In this document: positions 45,855-58,000 of the stretch, one piece after another
Layout: each line of letters starts with the position of its first letter
How positions within the stretch are numbered: position 1 is the first letter of the stretch
NCBI GenBank assembly: GCA_963853835.1
Contig: OY970832.1
Coordinates: 1,384,001-1,448,000 of the forward strand
Length of the DNA stretch: 64,000 bases
Reading direction: 5' to 3'
From: Calendula officinalis
Taxonomy: Eukaryota; Streptophyta; Magnoliopsida; Asterales; Asteraceae
Notes under the pieces: model-generated
What the model was told of the DNA's origin: nothing
The model's database searches: none
The model's input: only the letters and a program-made list of their open reading frames with translations
Made by a program: the position numbers and the translations under genes

Positions 45855-47719
45855 GGCTGCTGGGTATGGGCACCACATGTGGTGGTGCCCTTTTCCGCCA
45901 CCTCACACCCCCACACCACCACCACACCACATCATTTGGTGGAAATACCCACCACACCACACCACACCATTTTATTTTCCATCTCATCATTTCTTTTCCA
46001 TTTATTTTTTAAACATAATATTAAACTTCCATTAAAATTAAAATAATAATACATTAAATTAAAAATACAAATACTTAAAATAAAAATACAAATACTTAAA
46101 ATTAAAAATACTTAAAATAAAAAAACTACAATCCTAAATCGCTCATGGCTTTTCGAGCCCTTTCCTTCGCGGCTAGGAAATGATGAAGATCTTCTTGCGG
46201 CAAGCATGGCGGCGGTTGCATACTCAAAATATTCAAATTATTGATCATTCTTTGTTCGGTTGCAAGCGCCCTTTCTCTTTCATCTTTCTCCCTCTCTTGC
46301 TGACGTCGTTCTTGTTCCAGTTGAACTTGTTGACGACGCATCTCTACGCGCTCTTTCGTTGCCTCAAAGTGCTCGTCTAATCGTTTTTGAATGTCTTGCC
46401 TATGCTTGCTCTTCGCTTCCTTTTCCGCCGCATGCCTACCCGCTCGTTTAGCCTTGTCTCTTCCAATTGGTCGTTCAAGAGGAGTTGGGGTTTCATCAAT
46501 GTCGTCGAATAGGTCATCGGGAAATTCATCGTCCCCTGCATTAAGGTCGACACGAGAACGACCATCAGAAACGTCAACCGATTGTGAACTTTTTGAGCGC
46601 TTCGATTGTTGTTGATCTTTAGTAATTGTGCTCATCCATTTTGGATCCTCTTTTAAAATCAACCAATGTCGATCTAGCTCAAAAGCATGACCATTTTTTT
46701 CAATTTTGTATTGTTTCTTGGCGGCCTCCAAAACATCAAACGCGGCCATTCCGCTACTTCTTTCCGACGAGAGTTTGTTGTATATACCATTGAATTTTGT
46801 AACCTTGTTGTTTATGTCACGCCATTTGCTACTAAGACTATTGTCTTTTCGGTATGGCGCGACTCCCATGAAGGTATGAAATTTAGAAAGAATGGCTTCC
46901 CAATAGTTTTTAATTCTCATGTCATTCTCGTCCTTCTCGTTTTTAGAAGTCGCACACCAAGCTCGGCACAACGCAAGTTCCTCCTTTTCCGTCCATGGAA
47001 GTTGTGTGTCTTCTTCCACATCTTCTCCCCCAATGTCTTCGACAACCTCTTTTTCTTTCCTTTTCCCTTTCCCTTTCCCTTTCGCCTTTCTCTTGCTCCC
47101 CCCGCTTGTTGTTCTTGTGTTTGGGCTTGTTGATGAATTTGTTGTTGTTGAAAATATTGGCCGGTGGGTGCAAATTCGGATACATTTTGTGAATATTGAG
47201 GTTGTTGAAATTGAGGGACTTGAAATTGAGGTGCGGTTTGTGGATAATATTGTGGATGTGGGACAACACCGGGATTTAGGATGTTGGCGTATTGGTCGAA
47301 GCAACCAAATCCTAGGTTCGGTGGTATATTTTATTGTGAAGGTTGGTTGGGTGTTTGTGGAGGATTGTTGTGTGGATCCATTGTAAGTAGAGAGGTATGA
47401 AGATAGGAGTTCGTAGAGAGTAAAATGGGTTAATTGTGTGTATAAAATGAGTGAAAGTGTGTATATATATAGGTAAATAATTTAATAAAAAAAAACTTTT
47501 TTTTTTAATTCTAACGGCTATATAGCCGTTTGACAACGGCTATTTCTCGTAAATCCGTCCACCTCCACAGCGTTTCCTCCTGTGCTTCCTCCCACCAATC
47601 CACCACGCCAACCCCCCACGCCGTTGGGGGGGGGGGGGCGGTGTTCGTTTCCATGACCACGGCGTGGCCAAGCCACCTTAGCCCCACGCACAACGGGCGT
47701 GGACCCATACCCAGCAGTC
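45855..47719. mobile_element. PIF/Harbinger-type element carrying only ORF1
   Basis: Ends GGCTGCTGGGTATGG and (mirrored) GACTGCTGGGTATGG are flanked by TAA (45852-54 and 47720-22). The 1865-bp element contains a Myb-like ORF1 on the minus strand but no DDE transposase ORF, so it is non-autonomous. Homology to 44715-45312 is limited to the TAA target type. Confidence 0.82.
46126..47381 (-). pseudogene. PIF/Harbinger ORF1, Myb/SANT-like protein, broken at the N-terminus
   Basis: The natural start is ATG 47381 (MDPHNNPPQTPNQPSQ) followed at once by an in-frame TAA (47331-33) and a Gln/Pro-rich stretch. A missing G in a run of six G near 47098 then shifts the frame into the long open part ending at 46126. 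That part has the basic GKGKGKRKEK segment, a Myb/SANT-like trihelix (TEKEELALCRAWCATSKNEK, NYWEAILSKFH, SLSSKWRDINNKV) and a long Glu/Arg/Gln coiled coil typical of NAM-associated C-terminal domains. In the family ORF1 binds element ends and helps the transposase. The residues read before about 47095 in the long frame (TSTILSTNRTSISSP...) are out of frame and not authentic. Confidence 0.78.
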
Positions 47720-48992
47720 TAACAATATATCCTGTAAAAATGGATTATTTCATATTCAAGTTAGATGAAAAATACATGATAAGTAGCTAACCTAGAAGTG
47801 TGTGCCGGAATCTTGAAGCTCCAATGGCATAATATATTATGGACCCTACCAACTCTTCAAACGTGTCAGGATTCATACACCACACACTGTCTTCTTTAAA
47901 ATTTAATAATTTCTTATACCATTATGCTTCGATGAAGTCTAGACAATTCAAACTTATTTTTTGGCGTGTATTTAAATCAGATAATATATTTTATAAATAG
48001 AGATTTGGTCGTAATACTAGTGATTAAAAACACCCCAATAAGAAAAAGCTCGATGAACTCAGATTTTAGTATAAAAATAACAGAGATTTGGACTTTTTAG
48101 TCTCTTTTAAAATTATAACATATTAATATATATTTTATAGAATATAAATTATTATTGGACATTTGGATGTGTAATAATTAGTTTGTAATTAAAATTAAGT
48201 TGTAACAATATATATACAAAATCTAATTAAAGAATAATATGAAAGTGAAGCTACTTGATATAAATAAGATTAATAGTTACAAAAATGCAATAAAACAAAG
48301 AAAAAAAAAATTTCAATAGAAAATACGTAAGAAAAAGCAAGATCCAAATATCTACACTCCGTAAATAAACATTCCACAACTTACTTTGTTGGACCACACG
48401 GAAAAACTTATAGTCTTAATAGTTAAAGAATTCACCTACGTCATTTTCTAAATTTGAATGTATTGTTTTTATTTGAGATGCTTAAGAATAACTATGAAAT
48501 ATATTCCTAATAAAATGAATATATAATTCTTTTATACATACATTATTAAACGACATGGAAAATTGATGTTAAATAGTGTATTACGTAAAGCTTTAGATAC
48601 TCTTTTAGTCTTAAAAAGTAAAACTATCTCTATCTTTTCTTTTAAATGCGACTATAGCGAATATATAATACAGTAATTTATTATCTAGATACTCTTTTAA
48701 TTCCAAAACTAAAATAAATATTTATGTTTTGTTATAGTTCTCTTTTCTAGTTTCTTCTCTCTTTTAATAACTACCATCACCACAGGACACGTGTAAGCAT
48801 CATAATAGACAGTGGGAATTGGGTTTTGTCATTTTAAACCCTCGAGTTTTCTCGAATTTCCGTATAAAGATCCGGCCACTTGTAATATCGTTACATTCAT
48901 TACCTGTAAGCCTGTAATCTCCCTAATTTCTCCTCTTCTTCCTTATAGAAATTTCCGTCAAACTCTCTCGAAGCTTCTCTTCTTGAAGAATC
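47720..48992. other. AT-rich intergenic DNA and SRPP promoter
   Basis: No gene until 48993. The last 210 bp carry the likely promoter of the SRPP gene: a palindromic G-box ACACGTGT (48787-48794), a TATAAA (48863-48868) and a pyrimidine-rich leader (48915-48985). Confidence 0.5.
48787..48794 (+). promoter_or_regulatory. G-box/ABRE-like site upstream of SRPP
   Basis: ACACGTGT lies about 70 bp before the TATAAA box at 48863 and 200 bp before the start codon. REF/SRPP genes of plants are known to be stress- and abscisic-acid-responsive, which fits; function is inferred. Confidence 0.45.
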
Positions 48993-50536
48993 ATGGCGGA
49001 ATCTGAACCCAATCAAACCACTGAGTCTCTGGTAAAACCTCTATTCAATTCCTTCACAAAAATATCAAATTAGGTTTACGTTAATTCGATTTTTCCGTAT
49101 TTTTCTGTTTATATTTCACGATATTGCCGTAAATTGCAGTTGATATGAATTCGTGTTGCTCGTTACGAATTTATAAAGAGTATATGCACGTTAATTGCAC
49201 AACAACTTCTGCTTTTGTTGAAAACCTATTTTAGTTCATTTTTCCGCTTAAACGATCACGATATTGCTGTAAATGGTAGTTCATATGAATATGTGTTGTT
49301 CGTTAGAAAAATGACAAGCTCAGATGTACGTTAATTTGGTTTTTAATAGATATTTAGCAAATAGCTTCTGATTTTGGTTGAAAAAATTATTTTAGTTTGA
49401 TTTTTCTGTTTAAACGATCACAATATTGCCGTAAATTGTTGTTGAATGGAATAATTTTGTTCGCTACAAAGTTAATTTGATTTTCGATAGAAATTTAGGC
49501 AGCAGCTTATCATATTGGTTAATAATTTGCTTTATGTCCCTTCATGATCGGATCTGATTTCTCCTTCATATTTTTTATAATTACTTTCAAAAAAATTGTT
49601 CAAAAATTTGACGTAATTTTGATTTGATTATGAAATTGAAGGCACAGAGGGATGGAGGAGAGAAGCAATTGAAATATCTCGAATTTGTGCAAAACGCTGT
49701 GATCTATTTCGTTGTTTGTTTCTCAACTGCTTACGATTACGCTAAAGAGAACGCCGGTTCACTTAAACCGGGTGTTCAGACGGTTGAAAACACCGTTAAA
49801 ACCATAATCGGACCGGTTTACGAGAGGTTTCAGGACGTTCCTTTGGAGCTTCTTAAGTTCATTGATCTCAAGGTACGTGTTCTACTCTTCTAGCTTAATC
49901 TATCGTACGCACCGTGCGCATGTTAAACATGACGTTATCTTTTACAAAGTAGATGTAACTGAAAGTGAAATTACATTAAATTAGTCAATTACATTAAATT
50001 ATTGCAATATGACGATAATAAGACAAACTTGCATTTAAGGGGGTGTTTGGAAACTGGAATTGCATAATAAAATGTTCATACTTATGCAGGTTGACGATGC
50101 ATTAGCCGAATTAAACCGTCACGTACCAAACCTAATGAAAGACCTTCCAAACCAAGCCAAATACGTCGCTAATAATCTCCCAGAAGTCGCTAAAGATCTA
50201 GCTTTGGAGGCCTTAAAAATTGCTCAAAAAACCGCAAATACATTATACATAAAATACGAGCCAACCGCCAAAGAATTATACAAAAACTACGAGCCCGTTG
50301 CTGAAAAATACGCGGTGTCCACCTGGCGATCAATGAATAAACTTCCATTATTCCCTCAAGTGGCTCAAATTGCTGTACCGACTGCTGCGTATTTGGTTGA
50401 GAAGTATAATTATACGGTTGTTTATACGGCGGAAAAAGGGTATTCGATTGCCCAGTATTTACCGTTGGTTCCGATTGATAAAATTGCAAAGGTGTTTGAA
50501 GAGGGTGAAATTGGGTCAACAGTTGGTCAAACATGA
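48993..50536 (+). CDS. SRPP: REF/SRPP family small rubber particle / lipid-droplet protein
   Basis: Three exons, 48993-49031, 49642-49872 and 50090-50536, with phase-0 introns of 610 and 217 bp, give 238 residues. The short first exon encodes MAESEPNQTTESL. The REF domain follows: KYLEFVQNAVIYFVVCFSTA, YAKENAGSLKPGVQTVE, VYERFQDVPLELLKFIDLKV, then an amphipathic region with ALAELNRHVPNLMK and YLVEKYNYTVVYTAEKGYS. Family members coat rubber particles or lipid droplets and influence isoprenoid polymer size and stress tolerance. They carry no catalytic site. Length and intron positions fit the family. The frame is intact. Confidence 0.92.
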
Positions 50537-53500
50537 TTTTGTATTGTGATGTTTAAGAATGTGGTATGATAATATGATTAAGGTTTGATTATTACCGTTA
50601 GTGGTGTGGTAAGTTTTAAGAAAAATGGTTAATGTTGTGGGTTGTTTTCTTGTGTATGTAGTGGGAATGGTTTTTCTGCTAGTGGAATGTGACCCAAGTG
50701 TAGTTTGGTTGTAATTTTGCCTTCTAATTCTCCATAGGGCTGTCTATGGTCTAAAACTCAAACCAGACCGAACTGAGTTATACCTATCTAATTCTCATTT
50801 TATAACTTTAATGCAAAATTGATTTCGGTTTGATTTGGTATAAAACTGGAAAAGTTGTAAAGAATCTGGTTCTTAATCTGGTTAGGCCATGTTATTAGTT
50901 CGGTCATCTGTCTAGTCAAAACCTTTTCTCTATTCTCGTTATCTGGTTAGGTCTGATCTAAGATGTTATAAGTTTGGTCATATGTCCAGTCAAAACCTTT
51001 TTTCTTTCTCGTTCTGGTTTGGTTCCAATCAGTTGGTTTTTGGAACGTGCCTATTCACATTAATGATCAATTAACCTCAAAGGAATTTAGATTGTCGATG
51101 TATCTATACATATTCAATGTGACGTGTCTTTTACAAAATTAGAAATTGTTTATATTGTCGAAAATGGTCATACGGGTAAACGAATGGATTAGAAAGCCAT
51201 GCACGTGCTATTGCCAAAATGATAGGCTTCGAAACTTTTGTAGGGTTTGTAATAGTTCAAGTTTGTCAATACACAGAAAAAGTAAAATTGAATAAATATT
51301 CTTGTCAAATATGTTTGGCAAAATATTATATCATTCAGATTCTAGTTCTTTTAATAGATACTTAAGAGCTTATGCTAACTAAAATCAAATTTTGGCGTCC
51401 TTATGTTTATTTCTCTAAGGATAATATTTTTACTTCATAACATAACCAATAGTAAATTGGTCCAAACTGTCTAAAATTATAACAGTTTTTGAACCAAATT
51501 CCACAACTGAACATAACACAATAGCACGTTACAAATAACGTGTCATTTTATCTTAATACAAATGCGAACATGTAGAGTATAAAAAAATGAAGATCATTGG
51601 TGAATTTGTATCACTATGATGTGCCATAATGGTATATTTTAGCAAAATCTTTGGTTTTTTTTTTCTTTAACTGCAAGTTAGTAAGTCAATGGTTTGACAT
51701 ATGCAGTGACATCCAAATGGGTCATATGCATTCCTCGAACATATCTCTTTTTTTAAGGAATAAATCTCACCTCCTTATTAATCTCCTAAGGACTGCCCTC
51801 AGCAAGTTTTGAACCCAAGACATTCTGAAGACAAACCCCCTAAAGCAACCTTTAGTGACCAATTGATCTAACCTATTGGTTTCTTTGGTTAATATACATG
51901 GATAGAAATTGCAAGTTCTGGCGGGAAAATATGATCGATATGGATCACCTAACTACCACTCTACGTCTCTACCTTTTTCTTTATACCCAGCCCATCATCA
52001 TGGGCTTAATGCTTTATACACCAAATATAGGTATTGCTTTAGAATTCAATGTAGCATGTGCACATTTCAAAATCCAAATCGAACCTCATAGCTGAATTGA
52101 ACGAGGAACCTAGAAAATGATTTTGGTCGGACTAAGGAATGTACAAATGACATCTTGGACCGAACCGGAATTAGAACCGAAAAAGTTTCCTCGATTATTT
52201 CGGTATTCGAACCGCTACAATGCAGTTTGACCCGGTCAGATTCAACAGTTCCGGCCGGTTTTTAATCCAGTTTGCACATGCCTAATTTAGAAAATATATA
52301 AAGTAGCAAAAAGTATAATACTTTTTTTTGAACGGCTAGTTAGAAAGTTAGTGGTTCGAGCCTAGACAGTGACATCCACAAGGGGCAGTATGCCTTCCCT
52401 CGAACCATCCACCTTCTTGTCCACGACGGGACTTGAACCCATGTTGGTCATGGGCAACACCTTAAATCCTAATCCTAATACTTAATATGTTAAAATATAA
52501 ATATTATTTTGTTGAGAAAATATTAAGTGAGACATAAAAGTGGGAATATTGAAGGATGGAAGTTAAATTAGAACCAAGCATTTGCAGATGAGGAATTTGA
52601 AAGCAAAATGGGGAAAAGTAAACCCAATCCTCAACGTTATCTATTCTGGCCACTTCGAAACAAAACTTTGTTCACTTAAAAACTCAATTTTAATACTCCG
52701 TAGTAAATATTAACTAGGTATTTTTGTCAAATTTAATTAAACTAACTTACACGAGCAATTTGAGAATTAAAACATCATAACAAAATGAATGACAATTCGA
52801 TTGATAAACTATTAACATCCAAACTATTATCCAGTAAGTATAAAACATATAAATGTATGCTCCAATACTATATACAAAAGCGCCCAACTTTGTCATTTGA
52901 CCATCTATATCAACATGAAGATAACCGGTTAGATATAAAAACTTGGTTGAACATGGCGACCGAACATGAATTTTATTTTCAAAAAAAAATTAGATAAATA
53001 AAACAGACATACATTTTTTTCATAATAAGTTTTGGAACTAAAAATTATTAAAATTAGTTGAAAACTAAGTTGAAAAAAATGAATTTTTATAGTATTCATT
53101 TTGTATTTTTTGGTTGGGATTTCTACACCATTTATAAAAATAGTTTCCTTGGTTATGCACTTATGTTATACTATTAAAATAAGATACATGATAAATAAGA
53201 TACTTAATTTCTTAATTTGAAAAAGATGCAATTTTATCTTAAAACATTATATTCGCTCTTCACAAGCACATGTATATTGGAGTTTGATATAAGGTGTTGC
53301 CCATGACCTATTGGTCATTGGTTCAAGTTCTGTGGTGGACAAAAAATGTGTAGATTAAGTGTCGTTCAAAAAAAATATATCTAAGAGTGTAATCAACAAA
53401 TGCTAAGCTCAATCTCGACTCGATTATAAAACTTCAATCTCAAAACTCAACTCGATATCAATCTTGATCGACCCTTTATTTTCACTAAGCTACAACCTTC

Positions 53501-53984
53501 AACATTTTTAACTGAATTTACTTGCCGTCCAACATTTATTGTTGCACACAATATTGTATAGACACACAATTGGCTTTTAGGTGGTGAATGCATTGTTTGG
53601 ACCAATTAGCCAACCAAACGACAAAAGAATTTCAAAAATATATATTTTTAATAATATTTTTTTAAATACATATAAATGTAATATAATACATACATATAAT
53701 AATATAATATAAGAATGACCCTTTTTATTACAAAAACATCAACATTTTATATATAATTCCAAAGAAATATAGATGTTTACTAATACTGGTTAAACGTTCA
53801 AAATAAAAGGATCAAACAAGAAGTAAACCATCTATATCGTATTTTACTCAAAACAAATATTGTTATTCATAGAATAGATATACTTATTTATCAACCTCTC
53901 AACTTAAATTCGGCCTATTGATGATCTTGATTCGTTAGATCCAAATTTAACTTGTTTATTTTCTTGTTAGATTCATCTGACATT
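50537..53984. other. Gene-free stretch with SINE-like remnants
   Basis: No gene is supported. 50755-51030 repeats CCGGTT / GGTTTGG words, partly as a direct duplication (AGTCAAAACCTTTT.TCT twice). 51655-51880, 52322-52460 and 53283-53376 carry TRNA-like phrases (GTGGTTCGAGCC, GGTTCAAGTTC) next to A/T runs, as in SINEs. 52155-52270 has AACCGGAATT / GGTCAGATTC repeats. Short open frames such as 52785-52997 have no family signs. Confidence 0.45.
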
Positions 53985-54724
53985 TGTTGGAATTATTAAT
54001 TAATATTAATATATATATATATATATTAATTAATACTTGCAAGTTGGCAAGTTCCCACATTGGTGGGGGGAAGAACATTAAATGGGTTTATAAGGCATTT
54101 AATTCTTTAAGCTTTCAAAGGCTTTAGTGGAGGATTAAAGGCTAGACCCACAGGCGCGCCGAGCCGAGACCGATGACGCGAAATGGCGCGATTTAGGCGC
54201 ACTTTGCACTGAGGAGCTGAGGAGCTTTTATTTTTGGTCGTGTGTTTGAGAAGACTGTAACGTCTGGGTATTAAAACTGATTGATGACTTTGGTCGTTGT
54301 AACGTTTTTGGTTTATGACCATATCAGTTAAAACGTCTGGCTTAATGGTCAATATTAATCCCGAGCAGTTACAGTTTTGACACATTGGGTTCACTATAAA
54401 AACTGGCTCGAGGCTCAGTCTAGAACACACCGAAAAAACACACATTCTCTCTCAATTGCTCCTGCGTTCTTGTGCTCTGTTCCTTCCTGTTTCTGATTAA
54501 ACACTTTGTGTTGTTTGGTGATTCTTGGCTGTAAGAACTTACCAGCGTACTGCATCAAATCCTGGGGTGATACGTAGAGGCTAGCAGCATACAGCACGTA
54601 TAAACCTTAAAGGACAGGAATCCCATTCCGTGCAGTTTGATTCTCGTCGGTGTTTCAGGTTTGCATGTTCATTTTGGTTCTTTAATTATTACTAACATTG
54701 TTACAGAATATAAAATATTCAACA
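53985..54724. mobile_element. Solo LTR (740 bp) upstream of TOC159
   Basis: The segment starts TGTTGGAATT and ends TATTCAACA. It is flanked by the exact 5-bp duplication ACATT (53980-84 and 54725-29). It contains a CACTATAAAAACTGG core-promoter-like site near 54393 followed by a pyrimidine-rich transcript-like stretch. No retroelement body is present. A copia origin is likely from the TGTTG...CAACA ends. Confidence 0.85.
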
Positions 54725-55094
54725 ACATTTATGTTAATTTCTAACTTTCTTTTTTACTAAATGATTTATAGCATAGTATAAAATGTTACAGGTATTTCAC
54801 ATTGAACTTTAATTAGTATAAAAGTAATTAAGATTACATACATAATATCTCCTCTACTCACGTGCCAACCAAGGGTAAATCCGTCATTTCACAAGTCTCT
54901 CAAAAACCTCCTTCCCACCACCAAACAAACACTTCTTTGCAGCTGATGCAAAGGATTTCACCCCTTTCTCTATCGTCTCTACGATAAAACCTTATCAAAA
55001 TCCTTATCCCCAAATTCATAAACCCTAATTTTTATCCAATTGTTTCTTCTATCAATTTCACACACTATTGTGTGATTCGTGAACTTTAGAATCC

Positions 55095-58000
55095 ATGGAC
55101 GCAAAGGAAGATACATCTCTCTCAGGTTCAGCTTCTGTTTCTTCTGATAAAATCGAAACTGTTAATGATACGAATGGTTTCAATTCCATTAACAAAATTG
55201 ACGGTAGCAGTAATAACGATAAAGTTAGTAGTTTGAATACGGTTTCCGATGATGAAACCGATGGTTTTGCTAGTGGTGAAGAGGAACCTTTTGAAACAGT
55301 TTTAGATGATAATTTAGTTTTAGAGAAAGGAACCCTTGCGAATGTAGATGAAGGTGATGAATCGTTTTCCGAAGCTTCTGAATTCCTTGCACCGAAGGTT
55401 GAATCAGCAACTGTTGATGATGCTGAAAAGGTTAATTTAAATTTGGTGGAGAATTTGGAATCAGATTCGAAATTGAATCTGGATTCAAAGGTTGATAAAG
55501 CTGCATCAGAAACTGTGAAATCTGGTGGTACTGATGGAGTAGAAAATGAGGTGGTTGTTGCTAATGGTGTGAAGGTTACACCAGAAGGTGATTCAATTGT
55601 GGAAGAGATTAAAGTTGATGCACCTGCACCAGGTGTAGCTGTGGTTGCTAATACAGATGAGGTTTTGGATGATGATGAGGATGAGGATGATGTGTTGTTG
55701 GTTGGTGGTGCTGATGACACTAACACTTCTGTTGAAACTGAAATTGAAATTGAAAAAGTAGATTTAGATTCTGTTGTTGCAGATGATGTGAAAGTTACTT
55801 CTGAAGGTGATTCTGTTGCTGAAGCTGTAGAATCTGATTTTCCGCCACCAGCAGTGGCGGAAGAAGCGGCGGCAGTTACAGAGGTGAATGATGGAACACC
55901 TGATTTAGCTTCTGAAGGTGAGTCTGTTGATATAGAAAAATTGTATTTAGATTCTATTGATGTTGAAAACTCATATTTAGATGCTGTTGTTGCAGATGAT
56001 GTGAAAGTTATTTCTGAAGGTGATTCTGTTATTGAAGCTGTAGAATCTGATTTGCCACCACCGCCAGTGGCGGCAGAAGTGGCAGCAGATACAAATGTTG
56101 AAACTCCTGTTGCAAATGAAGAAAAAGCTAATTCTGAACCGGAACCTGTTGTGGAATCTAGAGATGTTGATTTGCCACCACCAGCAGTGGCGGCAGAAGT
56201 GGCGGCAGTTACAGATGTTGAAACGCCTGTTTTAGAATCTGTTGTTGCAAATGAAGAAAAAGTTACTTCTGAACCGGAAGCTGTTGTGGAATCTAGAGAT
56301 GTTGATTTGCCACCACCAGCATTGGCGGCAGAAGTGGCGGCAGTTACAAATGTTGAAACACCTGTTTTGGAATCTGTTGTTGCAAATGAAGAAAAAGTCT
56401 CTTCTGAACAGGAACCTGTTGTGGAATCTAGAGATGTTGATTTGTCACCACCAGAAGTGGCGGCAGAAGTGGCGGCAGTTGAAACTGAAACACCAGATTT
56501 AGAATCAGTTGATACAAATGATGTAAAAATTACTACTTCTGAACAGGATTCTGTTGTGGAAGCTGTAAATGTTGGTTTACCGATACCAGGAGTTACAGGG
56601 GTGGCGGTAGTTACACAGGCGGCAGAAGATGGCGGTGATGTGGCGGTTACAGATGAGAAAATTGACCGTGTTTTGGAAGAAGTGGTGGATAAAGAGGTGG
56701 TTGTTGGAGTAGTAACTGATGGAAAGTTTTCACCTTTAGAAGTTGAAGATTCTGCAAATCTTGATGTAGAACAGGAAGTTGATTTTGACATTAAAGAAAA
56801 CAGTTTAGAAAACGGACCGTCGGCTGACAAATTTGTTCTAGAAGATTCTGCAGGAAAAGACGAAACAGATGATGAAGAAGACGAAGATACTAAACAGTTT
56901 ATGGAGGAATTGGAAGGTGGAGAAAGTTCTCAAGATCGATCTCAAATGATCGACGGTCAGATCGTGACCGATTCAGATGAAGAAGATGATGATGAAGAAG
57001 AAGATGGTAAAGGATTGTTTGATTCAGCTGCATTAGCTGCTTTGTTAAAAGCAGCAGCAGATGGTGGTTCAGAAGGTGGGAATATCACATTCTCTTCACA
57101 AGACGGGTCGAGACTTTTCACAGTTGAACGGCCCGCCGGGCTGGGCCCGTCATTACGGGCCAACCCGAGACCCGCCCGATCCAACATTTTCAACCCGCCG
57201 AGTGTCATGAACAACACCGAAACCGAAAGCAATTTAACCGAAGACGAAAGGAAAAAACTCGAGAAATTACAAGCAATCAGAGTGAAGTTTTTGAGATTGG
57301 TTCACAAATTAGGGCTTTCACCAGAAGAATCTGTAGCCGCACAAGTGCTTTACAGGCTGGCACTTATTGCGGGCCGACAAACGGGCCAATCTTTTAGTCT
57401 CGATGCTGCTAAACAGAAAGCTATGGAGCTTGAATCTGAAGAAAACAATGATGTTGACTTTTCGGTCAATATTCTTGTTATCGGGAAAGCAGGTGTTGGG
57501 AAAAGTGCTACAATTAACTCGATTTTCGGTGAAGAAAAAACCGTAATCAATGCGTTTCAGCCCGCAACCGGTTCGGTTAAGAAGATAACCGGGTTAGTTA
57601 ATGGAGTTATGGTTAATGTTTCTGATACACCTGGCCTTAAGGTGTCTGCAATGGAGCAAGCTTATAACAGAAGTGTATTATCATCAGCTAAAAAATTCAC
57701 GAAAAAAAGCCCGCCCGATATTGTTCTGTATGTTGACCGTTTAGATGCACAAACCCGAGATGTTAACGACATCCCGTTACTGAAAACGATAACGGGCTCA
57801 TTGGGCCCGTCTATCTGGCGAAGTGCAATTGTCACTTTTACCCACGGGGCATCTGCCCCGCCCGAGGGGGCAAACGGGCTCCCGTTGAGTTATGAAATGT
57901 TTGTTACTCAAAGATCACATGTGGTGCAACAAGCTATCGGGCATGCGGTTGGTGATTTGAGAATGATGAGCCCGAGTTTGATGAACCCGGTTTCGTTAGT

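Noticed and set aside
46919..47386. Plus-strand open frames opposite the PIF ORF1
   Set aside because: Antisense shadows of a Gln/Lys-rich coding region; composition only.
55058..56830. Minus-strand open frame of 590 codons, Ser/Thr-rich
   Set aside because: It is the exact antisense of the TOC159 acidic repeat region; GAA/GTT-rich codons have stop-free complements. No family signs of its own.
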